From Sapria himalayana (taxonomy: Eukaryota; Streptophyta; Magnoliopsida; Malpighiales; Rafflesiaceae), in the NCBI GenBank assembly GCA_029783825.1, contig JAREIK010016281.1, positions 1 through 64,000 on the forward strand: DNA of 64,000 nucleotides, written 5' to 3'. How positions within the stretch are numbered: position 1 is the first letter of the stretch; every line of letters starts with the position of its first letter. Shown here one piece after another: positions 1 to 13,788 of the stretch. The notes under the pieces are model-generated. The model saw only the letters and a list, made by a program, of their open reading frames with translations. It did not search any database and was not told where the DNA came from. A program made the translations under genes and the position numbers.

Positions 1-1266
1 TAGTTATGGCTTATTTATATGGACCACTTAACAGTGACATTTACATAAAAATCCCAGAAGTATTAAAATTACTTGCAACACATAATTCAAGTCTCAAGGA
101 CTTTACTAGATAAAATTATGTAGATCTCTATATGGGGTGAAGCAATCTAGATGCATGTGATATAATTGTCTTTGTGAATATTTATTATGAAAAGGGTATA
201 AGAATGATCCACTTTGCCCATGTGTATTTATTAAAAGATCTGGATTTGAGTTTGCTATAATTGTAGTTTATGTTGATGACTTGAATATTATTGGAACTAT
301 GAATGAGCTTTCAGAAGCAATGGACAACTTAAAGAAAGAATTTGAGATGAAAAATCTCAAAAATACAAAAATTTGCCTTGGTTTGCAGATTGAACACTTA
401 GAGAAAAGAATTTGTGTTCATCGATCAGCTTATATATTAAAGGTGTTAAATCAATTCTTTAATGATAATGCCCATCCATTGAGCACTCTAATGGTTGTAA
501 GGTCATTAGATGTGAATAAAGATCCTTTCCGACCTCGGATGGATGATGAAGAGCTTCTTGATCCTAAAGTACTATATCTTAGTGTTAATGGAGCACTAAT
601 GTATCTTGCAAGTCACACATGACCTGATATAGCATTCTTTGTAAATTTGTTAGCAAGATATAGTTCTTGTCCAACAAGAAGATAACGGAATGGAGTTAAA
701 CATATAGTGATGTATCTTCGAGGTATGATGGATATGGGCCTATATTATCTCAAGGTACCCAAAGCATAATTAATTGGTTATGTAGATGTGGGATATATGT
801 CTGATCCTCATAATGATCGATCACAAATAGGCTATCTGTTCACATGTGGTGATACAACCATTTCATGACATTTATGAAATAATTAATTACCCGCCAGATC
901 TAATCATGTAGAGATCTTAGCAATTCATGAAGCAAGTAGGGAATATTTTTGGTTAAGATCTGTAATACATCATATTCGAGGGTTATGTAGTTTGTCTTTT
1001 AGCAAGGAGGTCCCTATGACCTTGTTTGAAGATAATATTGCATGCATTGTTCAATTAAAAAATGGGTACATTAAAGGGGATAGAACAAAACATATATCAC
1101 CAAAATTTTTTTTACTCATGATCTACAAGAGAAATGTGATATTGATGTTCAATCAATTTGTTCAACTAATAATCTAGTAGATTTAGTCACCAAGGCTTTA
1201 CCTACTATAACATTTGAAAGGCTAGTTCATAGCACTGGAATGCGTAGGCTCAGAGATTTAAAGTGA
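1..1266 (+). pseudogene. Ty1-copia pol remnant: reverse transcriptase and RNase H, 3' half
   Basis: This is the 3' part of a Ty1-copia polyprotein gene; the 5' part lies outside the window. Frame-hopping translation from base 7 gives copia RT motifs: YLYGPLNSDIYIKIPE, then, after frameshifts, the KSLYGLKQSGRMWYNRL region in degraded form. The catalytic block VVYVDDLNIIGT follows at about 268-300. One open stretch runs 281-622 and is followed by TGA where the family has W or R before PDIAF. RNase H-like blocks follow, including an EDNIAC segment near 1027-1047. A stop at 1264-1266 ends the frame at the conserved RRLRDLK tail. Several stops and frameshifts make it non-functional. RT is expected to copy element RNA and RNase H to remove the RNA strand. 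Confidence 0.9.
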
Positions 1267-1389
1267 TGTTGCAAAGAGGAGGAGTAAATTTTTATACTGT
1301 ACTCTTTTTTCCTTTACCATGGTTTTGTCCCACTAGGATTTTCTATAAAGGTTTTTAATGAGGCAGTATCATGGACATCCAATTGGTAG

Positions 1390-1650
1390 TATTATGAACA
1401 ATATTATGGATGTCCATAAACTCTCCATAAATTTCTTGACTATTGATATTATTGTGACTCTTATTATTCATACATTAATGTGTATTAATTAGCATGGATT
1501 AATATTTATTCATCGGTACATTTAATCTGTATTCATGCATTAACCCCTATAAATAGGGAGCCTTTGTATGAGTCTTGAAGTAATAAGAAATCTATCCCAT
1601 GTTTCTCCTATATCTCTCACTCTTTTGTCCTTATATTTCACAATTTCAGA
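1390..1650 (+). repeat. Probable 3' LTR of the copia element
   Basis: Just downstream of pol, the sequence around 1371-1389 (GGACATCCAATTGGTAG) looks like a mutated form of the purine tract ATCCAAGGGGGAG that precedes copia 3' LTRs. The expected LTR start TGTTATGAACA appears as TATTATGAACA at 1390. The stretch has a promoter-like TATA box and ends near 1640-1650. The far boundary is approximate because no second LTR is in the window. No target duplication was found. Confidence 0.6.
1548..1555 (+). promoter_or_regulatory. TATA box in the copia LTR
   Basis: TATAAATA inside the context CCCCTATAAATAGGGAG, placed as expected for the U3/R promoter of a copia LTR. The LTR is decayed, so activity is doubtful. 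Confidence 0.5.
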
Positions 1651-1844
1651 GCTAGCATGCTTTCTGTTGATTTGAAATTCATTAAACCTTAAAAAATAAT
1701 TATTAAAAAAAAGTTCACTCTACCAATTTATCATTAACATATTTGACCTCAACAAAAAAGCACCATTTAGCTCACTGCTGATTTTAAATTTGCAAAACCC
1801 ATTAATAATTTCTCATTAAATTATAATGAAAATAAAAAAAAAAC

Positions 1845-1862
1845 AGAGAGAGAGAGAGAGAG
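1845..1862 (+). repeat. GA microsatellite
   Basis: A run of about nine AG dinucleotides in AT-rich sequence between the copia LTR and the first CACTA-derived region. Nothing else is recognisable in 1650-1990. Confidence 0.85.
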
Positions 1863-2349
1863 ACATTCTTTGTTTAAAATGGTTCTTCAAAATGATGGTG
1901 CAATGGTAGTGTGCTCTAAGACTCGAAGGTCTTTTAGAAGTGAATTAACCTAATTATGTATCGATGACCAGACAGGGGAGAGACGGGTCAGAGATGGAAA
2001 ATATTAGAAAATGAAATTATTTATATTTAACCATTAATTATATTATTTCATAAATAGATAAATTTATGTTTAATAATTATGAAATATTTATTGTTATTTT
2101 TTATAATACTATTTATTAATTATTCAAATAAATTTCAGTAATTAAAAAATTAATTTATGGTTATAACATTGGAGAAAATAAATAATATTACTAATAACCA
2201 TGAAAATTATTAATTAGTAATTAAATTTTCATATTAATTCATTTATTAAAAATATATTATTTCATATAACTATTGATAAATTCTATAGATGTATAACCAT
2301 ACAATATTTATAACATCTCAATTAAATAAAAAAAATAACCAAGTAAATA

Positions 2350-4900
2350 ATGAATAAGTAACATATCAATAATATTCAAACAACTAATAAAATATCTGAC
2401 CATAAAAATTAAAGAAATATATAATCTTAACATTATCCAAAAAAATAAAATTAAAAATTAATTACTTAAAAATATAATTCATAAAAATAAGACTACAAAT
2501 AAATCCAAAAATTAAAAAAAAAGATAAAAGCATCCAACTTTAACTTGTATATTACTATAATAAATGATTTTAGATAATTTTTTAGTAGCTATTTTAATAT
2601 TTTAAAAAAACAAGTAGAAAATATTAAGCAAAAAATAATTTTCTATACCATGATTATTAACTTCTGAAATAATAATTATACATCTAAGTAAAAAGATGAG
2701 TTAGGATAACTATAGTACATAATAAATGAGAAGTATCAACAACAATTTTTAAAAAAGATTTGTTTACTTCTTTAAAGTAAGCATCATTATAGAGGAGCTC
2801 TATGAAGACTCCTAAATGACAATGATAATTGTCTTGTCTCCCTCAATACCTAATAATACTTCCTCATTTATAGATAAAACTACTAATATCCCTCTATGAT
2901 GTATCATTTCTTAATATGATATATAAATTATAGAGATGATCTTTTGTGTATGCATACAAGCATCATATTGCACATCATTATTCTTTCAATTGCACATTTA
3001 TATTAAAGTATAAACTTATATATATAATGGCTAATGATTATATAAATGTATAAGTGTTTAGACACACACACACACACACACACATATATATGTAAACAGT
3101 TTTATAAATATTATATAGTATATATATCACATTTATATAAAAATTTATATGCTATATAAATGAATATATATATGTATAAATATTTTATATGTTATATAAA
3201 TGTTATATAAACAATTATTTAAATGGATAGTGTTATGTAAATATTGTATAAATATTTATAAACATTTATACATATGTATAAATATTTATATATAACATTA
3301 TAGGTTTATATAAATATATCAATGTATATATATAATGTTATATGTTTATATATATTAAAGGATAACCATATATATATTTATTGTCATACAATTATATAAA
3401 TGTATAAATGTTTTATGTAATGTTATGTGTTTATAAATTTATATAAATATTATATTGCTACAAATCGAGCATACTATTTTGTTTTTATTTTTTTTTTCAA
3501 ATCATGAAATATATAGAAAGAATAAAAGTATTTTTTGAGTTTACCAGAAAGTAAAAATCATTTATTTTGATGTATTTTTTAATATGATTAGATATTTTTT
3601 TTAATATTATTCTAATGCACCATTAAATAAATTTCCCTAAGTCTAATAACATCTAACAACAATAACAAATTATTTTGAAACAATATTAAACTAGCAAAAA
3701 AAATTAGTAATCAGCATCACCATGAGTACTCATATTTTATATTTTAATTGATGATGATTTTATTTACATGAAAAAAATTAATTTTTTCTTTATTTTTATC
3801 AAAATTAAGGAGGTGTGATAAAAAACCATGAACAATATTAAATTTAATGAATTTAATTTTATCAAGATTATACAATAAACACAAACATAACACTCATGTG
3901 TTTTAATTCTAATTTATTTATTAAGCATGGACATGAAATTTTTTATAATTTGGACTATTAATTGGGCGTAAATTTTATTTTCTTATAACTTGGACTGTTA
4001 ATTGTAATTTATTATATTTTGAAACTATAAAATAATTTAGAATCTACTATTTTTTTGTAAAGTTTTCAAATAGAAAATTAAATGAATTGTATAGCATGAG
4101 AAACAAGCTTTAGTATAGCAGCATTATGCATATCACTATTCTTTTAGTTGCACATATATTTATTTGAATGTTTGAAATAATAGCAAAACTCAACAATTAT
4201 TTCACTAATTATGAATATTCTTGATTATATGAGTATTCTAATTTGAGTTGGATATAAGTTTTAAGCAAAATATTACTAATTTTTATAATTTTTAAAATAA
4301 AATCTTTAAATATTATCTCTTGATAAAATAAAAATTTATTATATTTTAACAAAAAACAATGTCAACTTGACAATTCAAGTAGCGCAACCTAAGTCGTTAT
4401 TCACTTGCAAACTAGGCAACAATATCTAGGTTGAGTATTTTCGGCCTACTAAATCAATGTGAGCAACCAAACTCTCTGAGATATTAGTTTTTCCGGAATT
4501 AATTGCCAATTAAACTAATAAATATTTTGGCATAACCCAAAATATCATCTCTAACACAAACATAATAAAAAGTCAAAACTTCGATCACTTGTAAACTCTT
4601 TCGAATCATAAACTATAAAATATATGATTTGCTTTGAATTAAATTGTTCATGAATAAATAAAATATATTGTGTTAAACAATAATTTAAACAATAAGATTT
4701 AAAAGAATACTAATGTTTCATCCTATGCATTATTTGTGATCAGCTAGCATTCATAAAAATTTTATATAATCCTAATATCAATTCTTTCTCAAGTAAGCTT
4801 GGTATTTATGTTGTATGTATGACAACTTGAATGGAAGTTGAGATTATCGTTAAATTGTTTTTCATGGTTTATGGTGTTGTACATAAAGGTTCACCAACCT
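2350..4900. other. AT-rich interior of CACTA copy 0, no gene seen
   Basis: Mostly A and T, with TATA-type low-complexity sequence at about 3000-3440 including a CA run at 3061-3083. Reading frames are short. Around 4370-4560 the base composition is more even, but I recognise no protein motif. Nothing here can be called a gene. Confidence 0.6.
3061..3083 (+). repeat. CA microsatellite
   Basis: About eleven ACA-type dinucleotides flanked by TATATA sequence. It resembles the GT/TA run next to the palindromic satellite of copy 1 (19684-19735). Confidence 0.85.
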
Positions 4901-4949
4901 ATTTCCAATTTTTAAATATCTATAACCTAATTTATGCATATTTTTTCAG

Positions 4950-5665
4950 AATATTTACATTCAAACATGCAGCAGAATTAACAATGCTTGTAAGATTTAG
5001 CAATGCCAAAAAAGTTGCTGCTGTTAGCTCAGCACCAACACCCTTAACTTCTTGTATTACAAAAGTAATATCATCAAATCAAACTTCAGCTTAAAAATGA
5101 AAGGAAGACAAAAAGTTGACACTTAATCATACTAACCTTGGTCAAAAGAAAAGTTGCCCATGGGGAAAATGCAGAAAAAATTACACCCAGTGAATAAACT
5201 AACAGTCTCGACAGATATATGAAAATTAAACAGATTCAATATCATGGTATTAAGTAATCAACATGTAATTATAACATAAGAAAAATAAAATTAATAAAAG
5301 ATGCTCTAGAGAGATTACTAGCAGATATCTGATTGATATAAAATAAGAAATTTGCTGAGCAGTAGATTCCAAGGACTCACTTCCATTTTTTCTTGGTTGT
5401 TAAAGTCAATCCTAGGTACACAGTTCCTCCTATCACCTGCTAAAGTGGATACCTAATATTAATAAATGGTAAGAATAGAGAGCTTAAACTTTTCAAAAAA
5501 ATACATGGAAAAAAAATTATCTTGTGTGAGATTGATCAAAATTATCAAGTTAGATCATCAAATCAATTTCAAAGATCATATATTCCGTTCTTCATCAAAA
5601 ACTGAAAGCATGGACCAAATAATGGAACAAATGCTAACACAACATGAGGTTTCAAATTGAAAGAA
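4950..5665 (-). pseudogene. Possible captured host exons, unidentified membrane protein
   Basis: On the minus strand several short open stretches have splice-like borders. Near 5380-5440, CAG is followed by a stretch encoding VIGGTVYLGLTLTTKKKW and then GTGAGT. Near 5140-5190 a hydrophobic stretch, FSAFSPWATFLLTK, ends at AAG and GTTAGT. Near 4990-5075 a stretch encodes EVKGVGAELTAATFFG. The order and splice borders fit a genomic gene fragment carried in the transposon, but I do not recognise the family. Plus-strand frames in the same DNA (4831-5094, 5466-5660) look less gene-like. Confidence 0.3.
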
Positions 5666-8600
5666 CACTAATTAGGTTATGATTCATGACACTTCATGTT
5701 TCAGAAAATACAGAAAATATTGCTTCCTTGATGCTATTTTGGTTGGCCACCAATATGGTTATCATTCATATTTAACTTGTTTATAGTTTAAAATATTAAT
5801 ATTTATTTATTTATTTGTTATTTAAGATTACATATTTTATTTTAAATTTAATATTATTTTTTATTTTCTTTTTAATTTACTATAATAATTTACTCAATGT
5901 TTTAATTTTATAAATTTTAGTAGAGACAAAAGGAAAACTTCAATTAAAATCAATCTAGGGTCAGTTTGGTAGTGATTTTCAAAAGTGTTAATAGGGCTAA
6001 AAATAATTTTAATTGTATTGAGAACAAAAAAATATCATTAGTAAATTTTTAAAAACTTTTTTTAATAGTAAAAAAACACCTGAAGTATTCTTCTAATAAA
6101 CACAAGGAAATATTTTTTGTATAACTCGTTAAAGTTTTTGGATGTAATTAAAACATCAATTTATTTATCCTTAAAAATCAATTTATTTTATTTTAAATTT
6201 AATGAAAAATATAATTTTTTTAAAATTCAAATATTTCTAAACTTTTAGTAATAATTTTTTAAAAAATTTTTATAATCATTAGATTTTTTTTTAAGTTTTA
6301 TTAATATAAATATTTACTTGTTTATTTGTTAATTTAGATTTTTTGTAAATATTTGTTTTAGAAGCATATAAATAATAATTTTAGGTTTTTATTAACACAA
6401 ATGTATGTCTATTCATTTATTATTTCAAATATTTTAAAAAATGTTTATAATTATAGAATTAATTATTTAATTTATGTATTAATACAAATAATAAAACATC
6501 ATTATAAATTAATTCAAAAAATATTTTGTTATTTTTTTAAAATTGTATTATCATAAAAATAGTTATGTTATTCTTTATTAATATAAATTTTTATTTGTAT
6601 TTATATATATTTGAAATTATTTATTTATAATATCTTATTTTTATAATTATATGAGGAGAAGATGTCTTTCAAGGATCTCTCATCCGTAGACAATGAAAAA
6701 CTTTAATACACAATTTCATCATATATTAAAACAAATAATATAAAAAACAAAAAAAATAATTTAGTAGAGATTAATGATAGAAATAATTTGAGCTAAATAA
6801 CTAGGGAAAATCACTAGCTAAATAGATATTTTTTGTGAAAATAATAATTTAAGGACTAATCGTTGTTATTAATATATAATTATAAAAATATTAATCCAAA
6901 TAACGATTTAGTGAGAGATTTTTTGTCGAGCTAATTAGTTAGGGAAAATCATCTCTAAAGTCATTACTAAATTTGCCGCCAATCATTGTGCAAAAATTTA
7001 TGAAAATATTAGTTGAGGACATTATTCCATCAAATTTTTGGTCTCTAATCTATCAAAAAATTGTTATTCAATATAAAATCAATATCTCTTGCTATTCCCT
7101 AGATAATCTTCGCAAATTAGCTAGGGATTATTTTCCGAGCTAAATTTTCATAGCTAAAAAGAAAATTTCTTATAGTGTAGAAAATTGATAGATAGATAGG
7201 TAGATATATAGATATAAATATATAGATAGAAAGATAGATAGATAGACAGATAAACAAATAAATAGTAAAACAAATAGATAGCCAAATAGATAGATAGATA
7301 AATAGATAGACAGAGAGACGCATATATAGCTAGAAAGATAGATAGATAGATAAATAAATAGGCATATAGACACATAGACAGATAGTCAGATATATAAATA
7401 TATAGATAATAAGAAAGACATATAGACAAATAGATTGATAGACAAATAGATAGATAGAGAGATAGATAGATAGACATATAGACAAATAGATAGATAGACA
7501 TATAGACAAATAGATAGATAGACAGATAGACAAATAGATAGATAGACAGATAGACAAATAGATAGACAAATAGAAAGAAAGATAGATAGACAATTCGATA
7601 GATAGGAAAATAGAGAAATAGATAGATAGAAATCTAGATAGATAGAAAGAACGAAAGTAAACACACAACTAGATAGATAGATATATAGATAGATTAATAT
7701 ATAGAAAGATAGATAGATAGAAAAATATATAAATAGCTATACAGACAGACAAATAGATAAATAGATAAATAGAATGATTGATAGATTTATAGATTGATTA
7801 ATAGATAGTTTCTTTGATTGATTGATTAATTGATAGATAGATAGATAAATTGATAGATAGATAGATAAATTGATAGATAGATAGATAAATTTATAGATAG
7901 ACATATAGACTAATAGACAAAAAGACTGATAGATAGACAGATAGATTGGTAGATAGATAGACAGATAAAAAGAGATAGATAGGTAGATTGATAGTTTGAT
8001 AGATAGAAACACTTGTAGATAGATATACATATATCTAAATAGACAAAAAGACAAATATATAGATAGAAACATAGTCTGATAGACAAATAGACAAATAGAT
8101 AGATATACAAATAGATAGATAGATATATAGATCAATTCAAAAATATAAAGACAAATTGATAGCTATATAGATAAATATATAAATAGTTAAATAGACAGAC
8201 AAATAGATAGATAAAAAGATAGATAGATTGGTAGACAGATAGATAGATAGATAGATAAAAGATAGATAGACAAATATATGAATAAAATGATAGATAAATA
8301 TACATATAGAGAGATAGAAGGAATGATAGAAAGAAAAGATAGATATAGATATATAGACAAATAGATAGATAGACAAATAAATAGATATTTTGATGAATAG
8401 GTAGTTTGATAGAAAGATAGATTAACAGACATACAGAAGATAGAAAGATAGAATAAAGATAAAAAATTTATAAATAGATAGATAGACCATTAGATAGATA
8501 GAGAGAGATAAAAAAAATAGACACGCGTAGATAGATATATAAATCTATAGAAAAAAAGAAACACAGAAAGATAAATAGACAGATAGAGAGAAAGAAAGAT

Positions 8601-9186
8601 GGATAGATCATATCGATATATAGACAAATAGATAGATAGATAGATAGAGAGATAAAAGATAGATAGATATATAGAAAGATAAATAGATAGATAGATAAAT
8701 AGATAAATATATACAAAGAATTAAGATAGATAGATAGATAATTAGGCACATAAATAATTAAAAAGATAGATATTTATAAAGATAGATAAATAAAAAACTA
8801 CATAAATTGACATGTAGATAGATAGATATATAAATAGATAATTAGATAAATCGATAGAAAGAAAATAGATAGATAGAAAGAAAGAAGATAGATAGATAGA
8901 TAGATAGAGAGATAAATAGTTAGATAGATAGAAGATAGACAGAGAGATAGACAAACAGATAAATATATATTATGTTAAATAGATAAAAAAATTGATAGAC
9001 TTATAGATAAATATATAGTTAGATATATAGATAGATAGATAGATCCAAAAATAGATAGATATAAAGATAGATAGATATATAGATAGATAGATAGATAGAT
9101 ACATACATAAATACATAAATAGATATAAAGATAGATAGATGGATGGATCGATAGGTTGATTGAATGATAGAGAGATACCTATAAAG

Positions 9187-9217
<31 letters not shown>

Positions 9218-9600
9218 GATATACTGAGAGATTGACAAACATATATAGATAGATAGATAGATAGATAAATAAATAGACAGGTATATAAATAGATAGATAT
9301 ATATTTGATAAATAGATATATAGATAGATTAACAAATATATAGATAGATAGATAAATAGATAGGTAGTTATATAGATAAATTGCTTGATAGATAGATAAA
9401 TAGATAGATAAAAAGAATAAAAGGCAAAATGATAGATAGACATATTGATAGATAAATAGATAGACAGATAGAAAAGTAGACATATAGAGATAGATAGACT
9501 GATAGATAGATAATTAGAAAGATAGATAGATAGATAGATTGACAGATATAAAGATAAATAGATAGATAGATAGGTAGGTAGAGAGATAGATAAATAGACA

Positions 9601-9601
<1 letters not shown>

Positions 9602-9657
<56 letters not shown>
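9602..9657 (+). repeat. TA microsatellite inside GATA array I
   Basis: About 56 bases of uninterrupted alternating T and A inside the GATA array, a likely slippage hot spot. Confidence 0.9.
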
Positions 9658-9663
<6 letters not shown>

Positions 9664-10225
9664 ATAGACAAATAAATAGATTTATAGATAAATATATAGA
9701 TAGATAGTCAAATAGAATGAAAGATAGACAGATAAATATATAGATACATAGATAGATAGATAAATATACAAATTGATTGATAGATAAATAGTCTAATAGA
9801 CTGGTAGACTTATAGATAGATATATGGATAGATAGAGATGTATACACATCGACAGATATGATGATAGACAAAAAAAATAGATAGATAGGTTGATAGATTG
9901 ATAGATAGATGATTGATAAATAGACATATTGACAAATAGACAAATAGATAGATAGAATGATAGAAAGATAAACAAAGATAGATAGATAGAGAGATATACA
10001 GATAGATAGACACATAGATTGATAGATATATAGAAAGATAGATAGATATATAGATTGATAGATTGACTGATATAGACACATTGACATAAAGATAGACATA
10101 TAGACAAATAGACATATAGACTGATAGACATATAGAAAGTTAGATAAATAGACAGATAGACAAATAGACAAGTAGACAGGTAAATATTTGTCTATGTATC
10201 ATCAATCTGTCTATAAATAGATATA

Positions 10226-10257
10226 AATATTGATAAACATATTTATTTATCAATATT
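10226..10257. repeat. Perfect 12-bp inverted repeat in array I
   Basis: AATATTGATAAA at 10226-10237 and its reverse complement TTTATCAATATT at 10246-10257 enclose an 8-base loop. The neighbouring array block (about 10262-10362) reappears inverted at 55635-55740. Confidence 0.85.
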
Positions 10258-10525
10258 GATAAACAAGTAGACATGTAAGTCTATCAATCTGTCTATAAAT
10301 TGATAAACAAGTAGACACGAAGATAGATAGATTGAAATATTGATAGATAGACATATTTATTTAGATAGATAGATATAACAAATAGATAGAAAAATAGATA
10401 GTCAAATAGATAGACACATAGATAGTCTTTTTTATATAGATAGATAGTCAAAAATATAGAAAGTTTGCTAGAAAGATAGATACGCATATTGAAAGATAGC
10501 TAGATATAAAGATAGATAGATATAA

Positions 10526-10562
<37 letters not shown>

Positions 10563-11189
10563 AAAAGATAGCCTAATAGATATAAATATAGAAAGACAGA
10601 TAGATAGATATACACACAGACCGACAAATAAATAAATAGATATATAGACATACAAATAGATTGAGAGACACGCATATAGACAGCCAAAAATAAAGACGAA
10701 TAGATAAATAGATAGATAGATATATAGACAGATTGATTGATTGATTGATAGATATAAAAATAGATTAATTGACTAATTGATATATAGATTGAAGGAAAGA
10801 TTAATATATAGAAAGATAAAACTATTCATAAATTGATAGATAGATAGATTTATAGACAGATTGATAGATAGATAAATTGATAGATATACAAATATATCAA
10901 CATATTATTAGAAAAATAGATAGATAAATAGATATAAAGATAGATAAACAAATAAATAGATAGAAAAATAGATATATAGATAGTCATATAGATAGATAGA
11001 TATAAAGTGTGATAGATAGATAGATAGATAAACAGATAGATAGATAAAAAGATAGAAATAAAAATAGATAGAAATAAAAATAGATAGATAGATAATAGAT
11101 AGATAGATAGATAGACATATAGAAAGAAAGATATATAGATAGATATATAGACATATATATAGATAGAAAATTGATAGATTGATTGATAG

Positions 11190-11484
11190 ACATATATATA
11201 GACAAATAGATATATATATTATTGGATAGAATTATAGAGAGATAGCTTGGCAGACAGATAGATAGATATATAAGAATAAAGATATACCTATAAATAGATT
11301 GATAGATATATAAACAAAAAGATTGTATAAAGATAGAAAGATTGATGGACATATATATAGACAGATAAATATATATATTATTGGATAGAATTATATAGAG
11401 ATAGCTTGATAGACAGATAGATAGATATATAAGTATAAAGATATACCTATAAATAGATTGATAGATATATAGACAAAAAGATAG
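11190..11484 (+). repeat. Tandem duplication of a 136-bp array segment
   Basis: The segment at about 11190-11325, marked by ATTATTGGATAGAATTATA and GATATACCTATAAATAG, is repeated at about 11348-11484 with only scattered differences, roughly 90% identical by eye. This shows block duplication inside the array, beyond simple 4-base slippage. Confidence 0.85.
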
Positions 11485-12900
11485 ATATATAGATTGATAT
11501 ATGGATAGATAGAGAGATAGAAAGATAGCTAGACAGATAGATATACATTTAGATTGATAAATAGATATTCAATTAGATAGATATATAAATAGATAGATAG
11601 AGAGACAGGTAGATAGACAAGCAAATAGACAGATAGATAAACAAATAGATATATAAATAGTTAGATAGATATATAAATATATAGATAGATAGATACATAG
11701 ATATATAGATAACTTGATATATAGATAGATATACAGATTAAAATTTGATAGATAAATAGATAGAATATTAGATAGATTGATAGAAAGAAAGATAAATAGT
11801 TAGATAGATTGATAGTGAAATTTATAGAAAAATTGATAGATACATTGATAAATTGATTAATAAATAGATAGATTGATTGATTGATAGACATATTGATAGA
11901 TAAATGATATATAGACAAAAAGATAAAATGATAGATAGAAAAATAAATCGATATATTATTTTCCAGATAGATAGACTAAAAGATAGACAGATATATAGAA
12001 ATATAGATAGTCAGATATATAGTTAGAAAGAAAAATAGAAATATATACAGATAGAAGATAGATAGAGAGAGAAATTGATAGACAAATAAATAGACAGATA
12101 GATAGATCAAAAGATAGATAGATAAATAAAAATTTAGATAGAAAGATAGATAAATATACAGATACATAGATAGATAGAAAGAAAGAAAGATAGATAGATA
12201 GATAAATAGATAAATAGATAGATAGAAAGATAGATACACAAATAGATATACAGATAGATAGAAAGATAGATATATACATAGATAAACATATAGATAGACA
12301 GATAGGTTTAAAGATAGATAGGTAGACAGATAGAAAGATAGACATAAAGATAGATAGATAGATAAATAGATAGATAGTTAGTTAGTTAGATAGATAATTA
12401 GATTGACAAACAGTTAGACAACTAGATAGAAAGGCATAAAGATAGACAAATAGACTGATAGATAAATATATAGATTGATAAATAGAAAGATAGATAGACT
12501 GATAGAAAGAAAGACAAATAGATAGTTAGATAGATAGATAGTCTGATAGATAGATAGATAAATAAATAGATAGATAGAAATATAGACATATAGATAAATA
12601 GATAGATAGATAGATATACAGATAGATAGATATATAGATAGATAGATAAATAGATATATTGATAGAGAGATAGATAGTTAGATAGTTAGATAGATAAATA
12701 GATAGATAGACAAATAAATAGATTGATAAATAGATAGATAGATTAATAGAAAAATATATAGATTGATAGTTTGATAGATTGAAAGATAGTTAGAAAGATA
12801 GATAGGTAGATTGACAGGCAAATCTATATACACATAGAAAGAATGAATGAAAGATAGATAAATAGATAGATAGATAATTAGATAGATTTATTGATAGATT

Positions 12901-12931
<31 letters not shown>

Positions 12932-13788
12932 AGATAGATTGATAGATAGATAAACATTTTCATAGATAGATTTATAGACTAAAAGATTGATAGACAGACA
13001 GATAGATATATCAATAGTTTATTAGATAGAAAAATTGACAGATAGATATTATATAGATAGATAGAGAATTAGCTAGATTTATTGATAGACAGATAGTTAG
13101 ATAGATTGATAGATAGATATAGAGAGAGAGAGAGATAAATAGATATAATGATATATTGATCGACAGATTTAAACATAGATTGATAAATAGATTGATTGAC
13201 ATATCTATATATAGATTGATAGACTATTAGATAGATTGATTGATAGACTGATTAATATATAGATAGATAGACTTATTAATAGATTGATATATAGACAAAT
13301 AGATAGCTAGATAGATAGATAGAAATTTTTATAGATTATTAGTCGAATATATAGATAGTTCGATAGATAGATAAACTAATAAATAGACACATAGATTGAC
13401 AAAATGATAGTCTAATAGATAGACAAAATAGATAGATATATAGATATATAGATATATAGACAGATAGATAGATATATATATATATACATATATATAGACA
13501 CACACACACACACAAATATATATATATACAGATAGAGAGACAGATTGATAGACAAATAGATAGACAAAAATACACACATATATACTAGCATAGCTAGTCA
13601 GATCGATTGATAGATACATAGATAGAAAGATAGACAGATAGATTTAAAGATAGATAGATCGATAGATAGATAAATAGACAGATAAATAGGAAGATTGATA
13701 GATAGAAAGATAGAAAGTTAGATATATAGATATAGAGATAGATAGATAGATAGTTAGATAGATAGATAGATAGCTAGATAGATAGATA

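Larger units (their letters stand above)
1990..7177 (-). mobile_element. CACTA copy 0, A-type end on the right, left boundary unclear
   Basis: The right end reads TTTCTTATAGTG, the reverse complement of a CACTATAAGAAA terminus, and directly abuts the GATA array. Subterminal TAGCTAGGGA-type motifs fill about 6780-7170. The segment 5880-7177 is homologous, in reverse complement, to the left end of copy 1 (13789-15600); for example 6590-6740 matches 14650-14780. Two blocks are shared with copy 3: 2010-2340 with 35480-35870, and 5880-6480 with 36120-36720. In copy 3 they are nearly adjacent, so copy 0 carries about 3.5 kb of extra sequence between them. No left terminus was found, so the left limit is a guess. 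Confidence 0.6.
7178..13788 (+). repeat. GATA array I (6.6 kb)
   Basis: A degenerate tandem array of GATA with GACA, GAAA, AATA and TATA variants. Purer stretches show higher-order units such as GATAGACAAATA (about 7490-7570). It runs from the A end of CACTA copy 0 to the A end of copy 1, with CACTA termini directly at both borders. Internal TA runs occur at 9602-9657 and about 10530-10560, and a CA run at about 13499-13514. The long Ser/Ile/Tyr/Leu frames on the opposite strand arise because TATC repeats have no stop codon in any frame; they are not genes. Confidence 0.97.

Noticed and set aside
3000..3440. Telomere-like or organellar sequence in the AT-rich tracts
   Set aside because: No TTTAGGG runs and no recognisable plastid or mitochondrial genes were seen here or elsewhere in the window.
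5940..5990. GGGTCAGTTTGGTAGTGATT as the end of a hAT-type miniature element
   Set aside because: No inverted partner or target duplication was found nearby, and similar sequence is part of the block shared with 36120-36720.
7117..13619. Many long frames rich in Ser, Ile, Tyr and Leu on the minus strand, and similar plus-strand frames in 28175-29423 and 56451-63899
   Set aside because: TATC repeats are stop-free in all three frames, so long frames are expected by chance. They have no domain and show the repeat period.
7178..13788. Resemblance of the arrays to a CRISPR array
   Set aside because: There are no constant repeats with unique spacers, the unit is four bases, and the genome is a plant.
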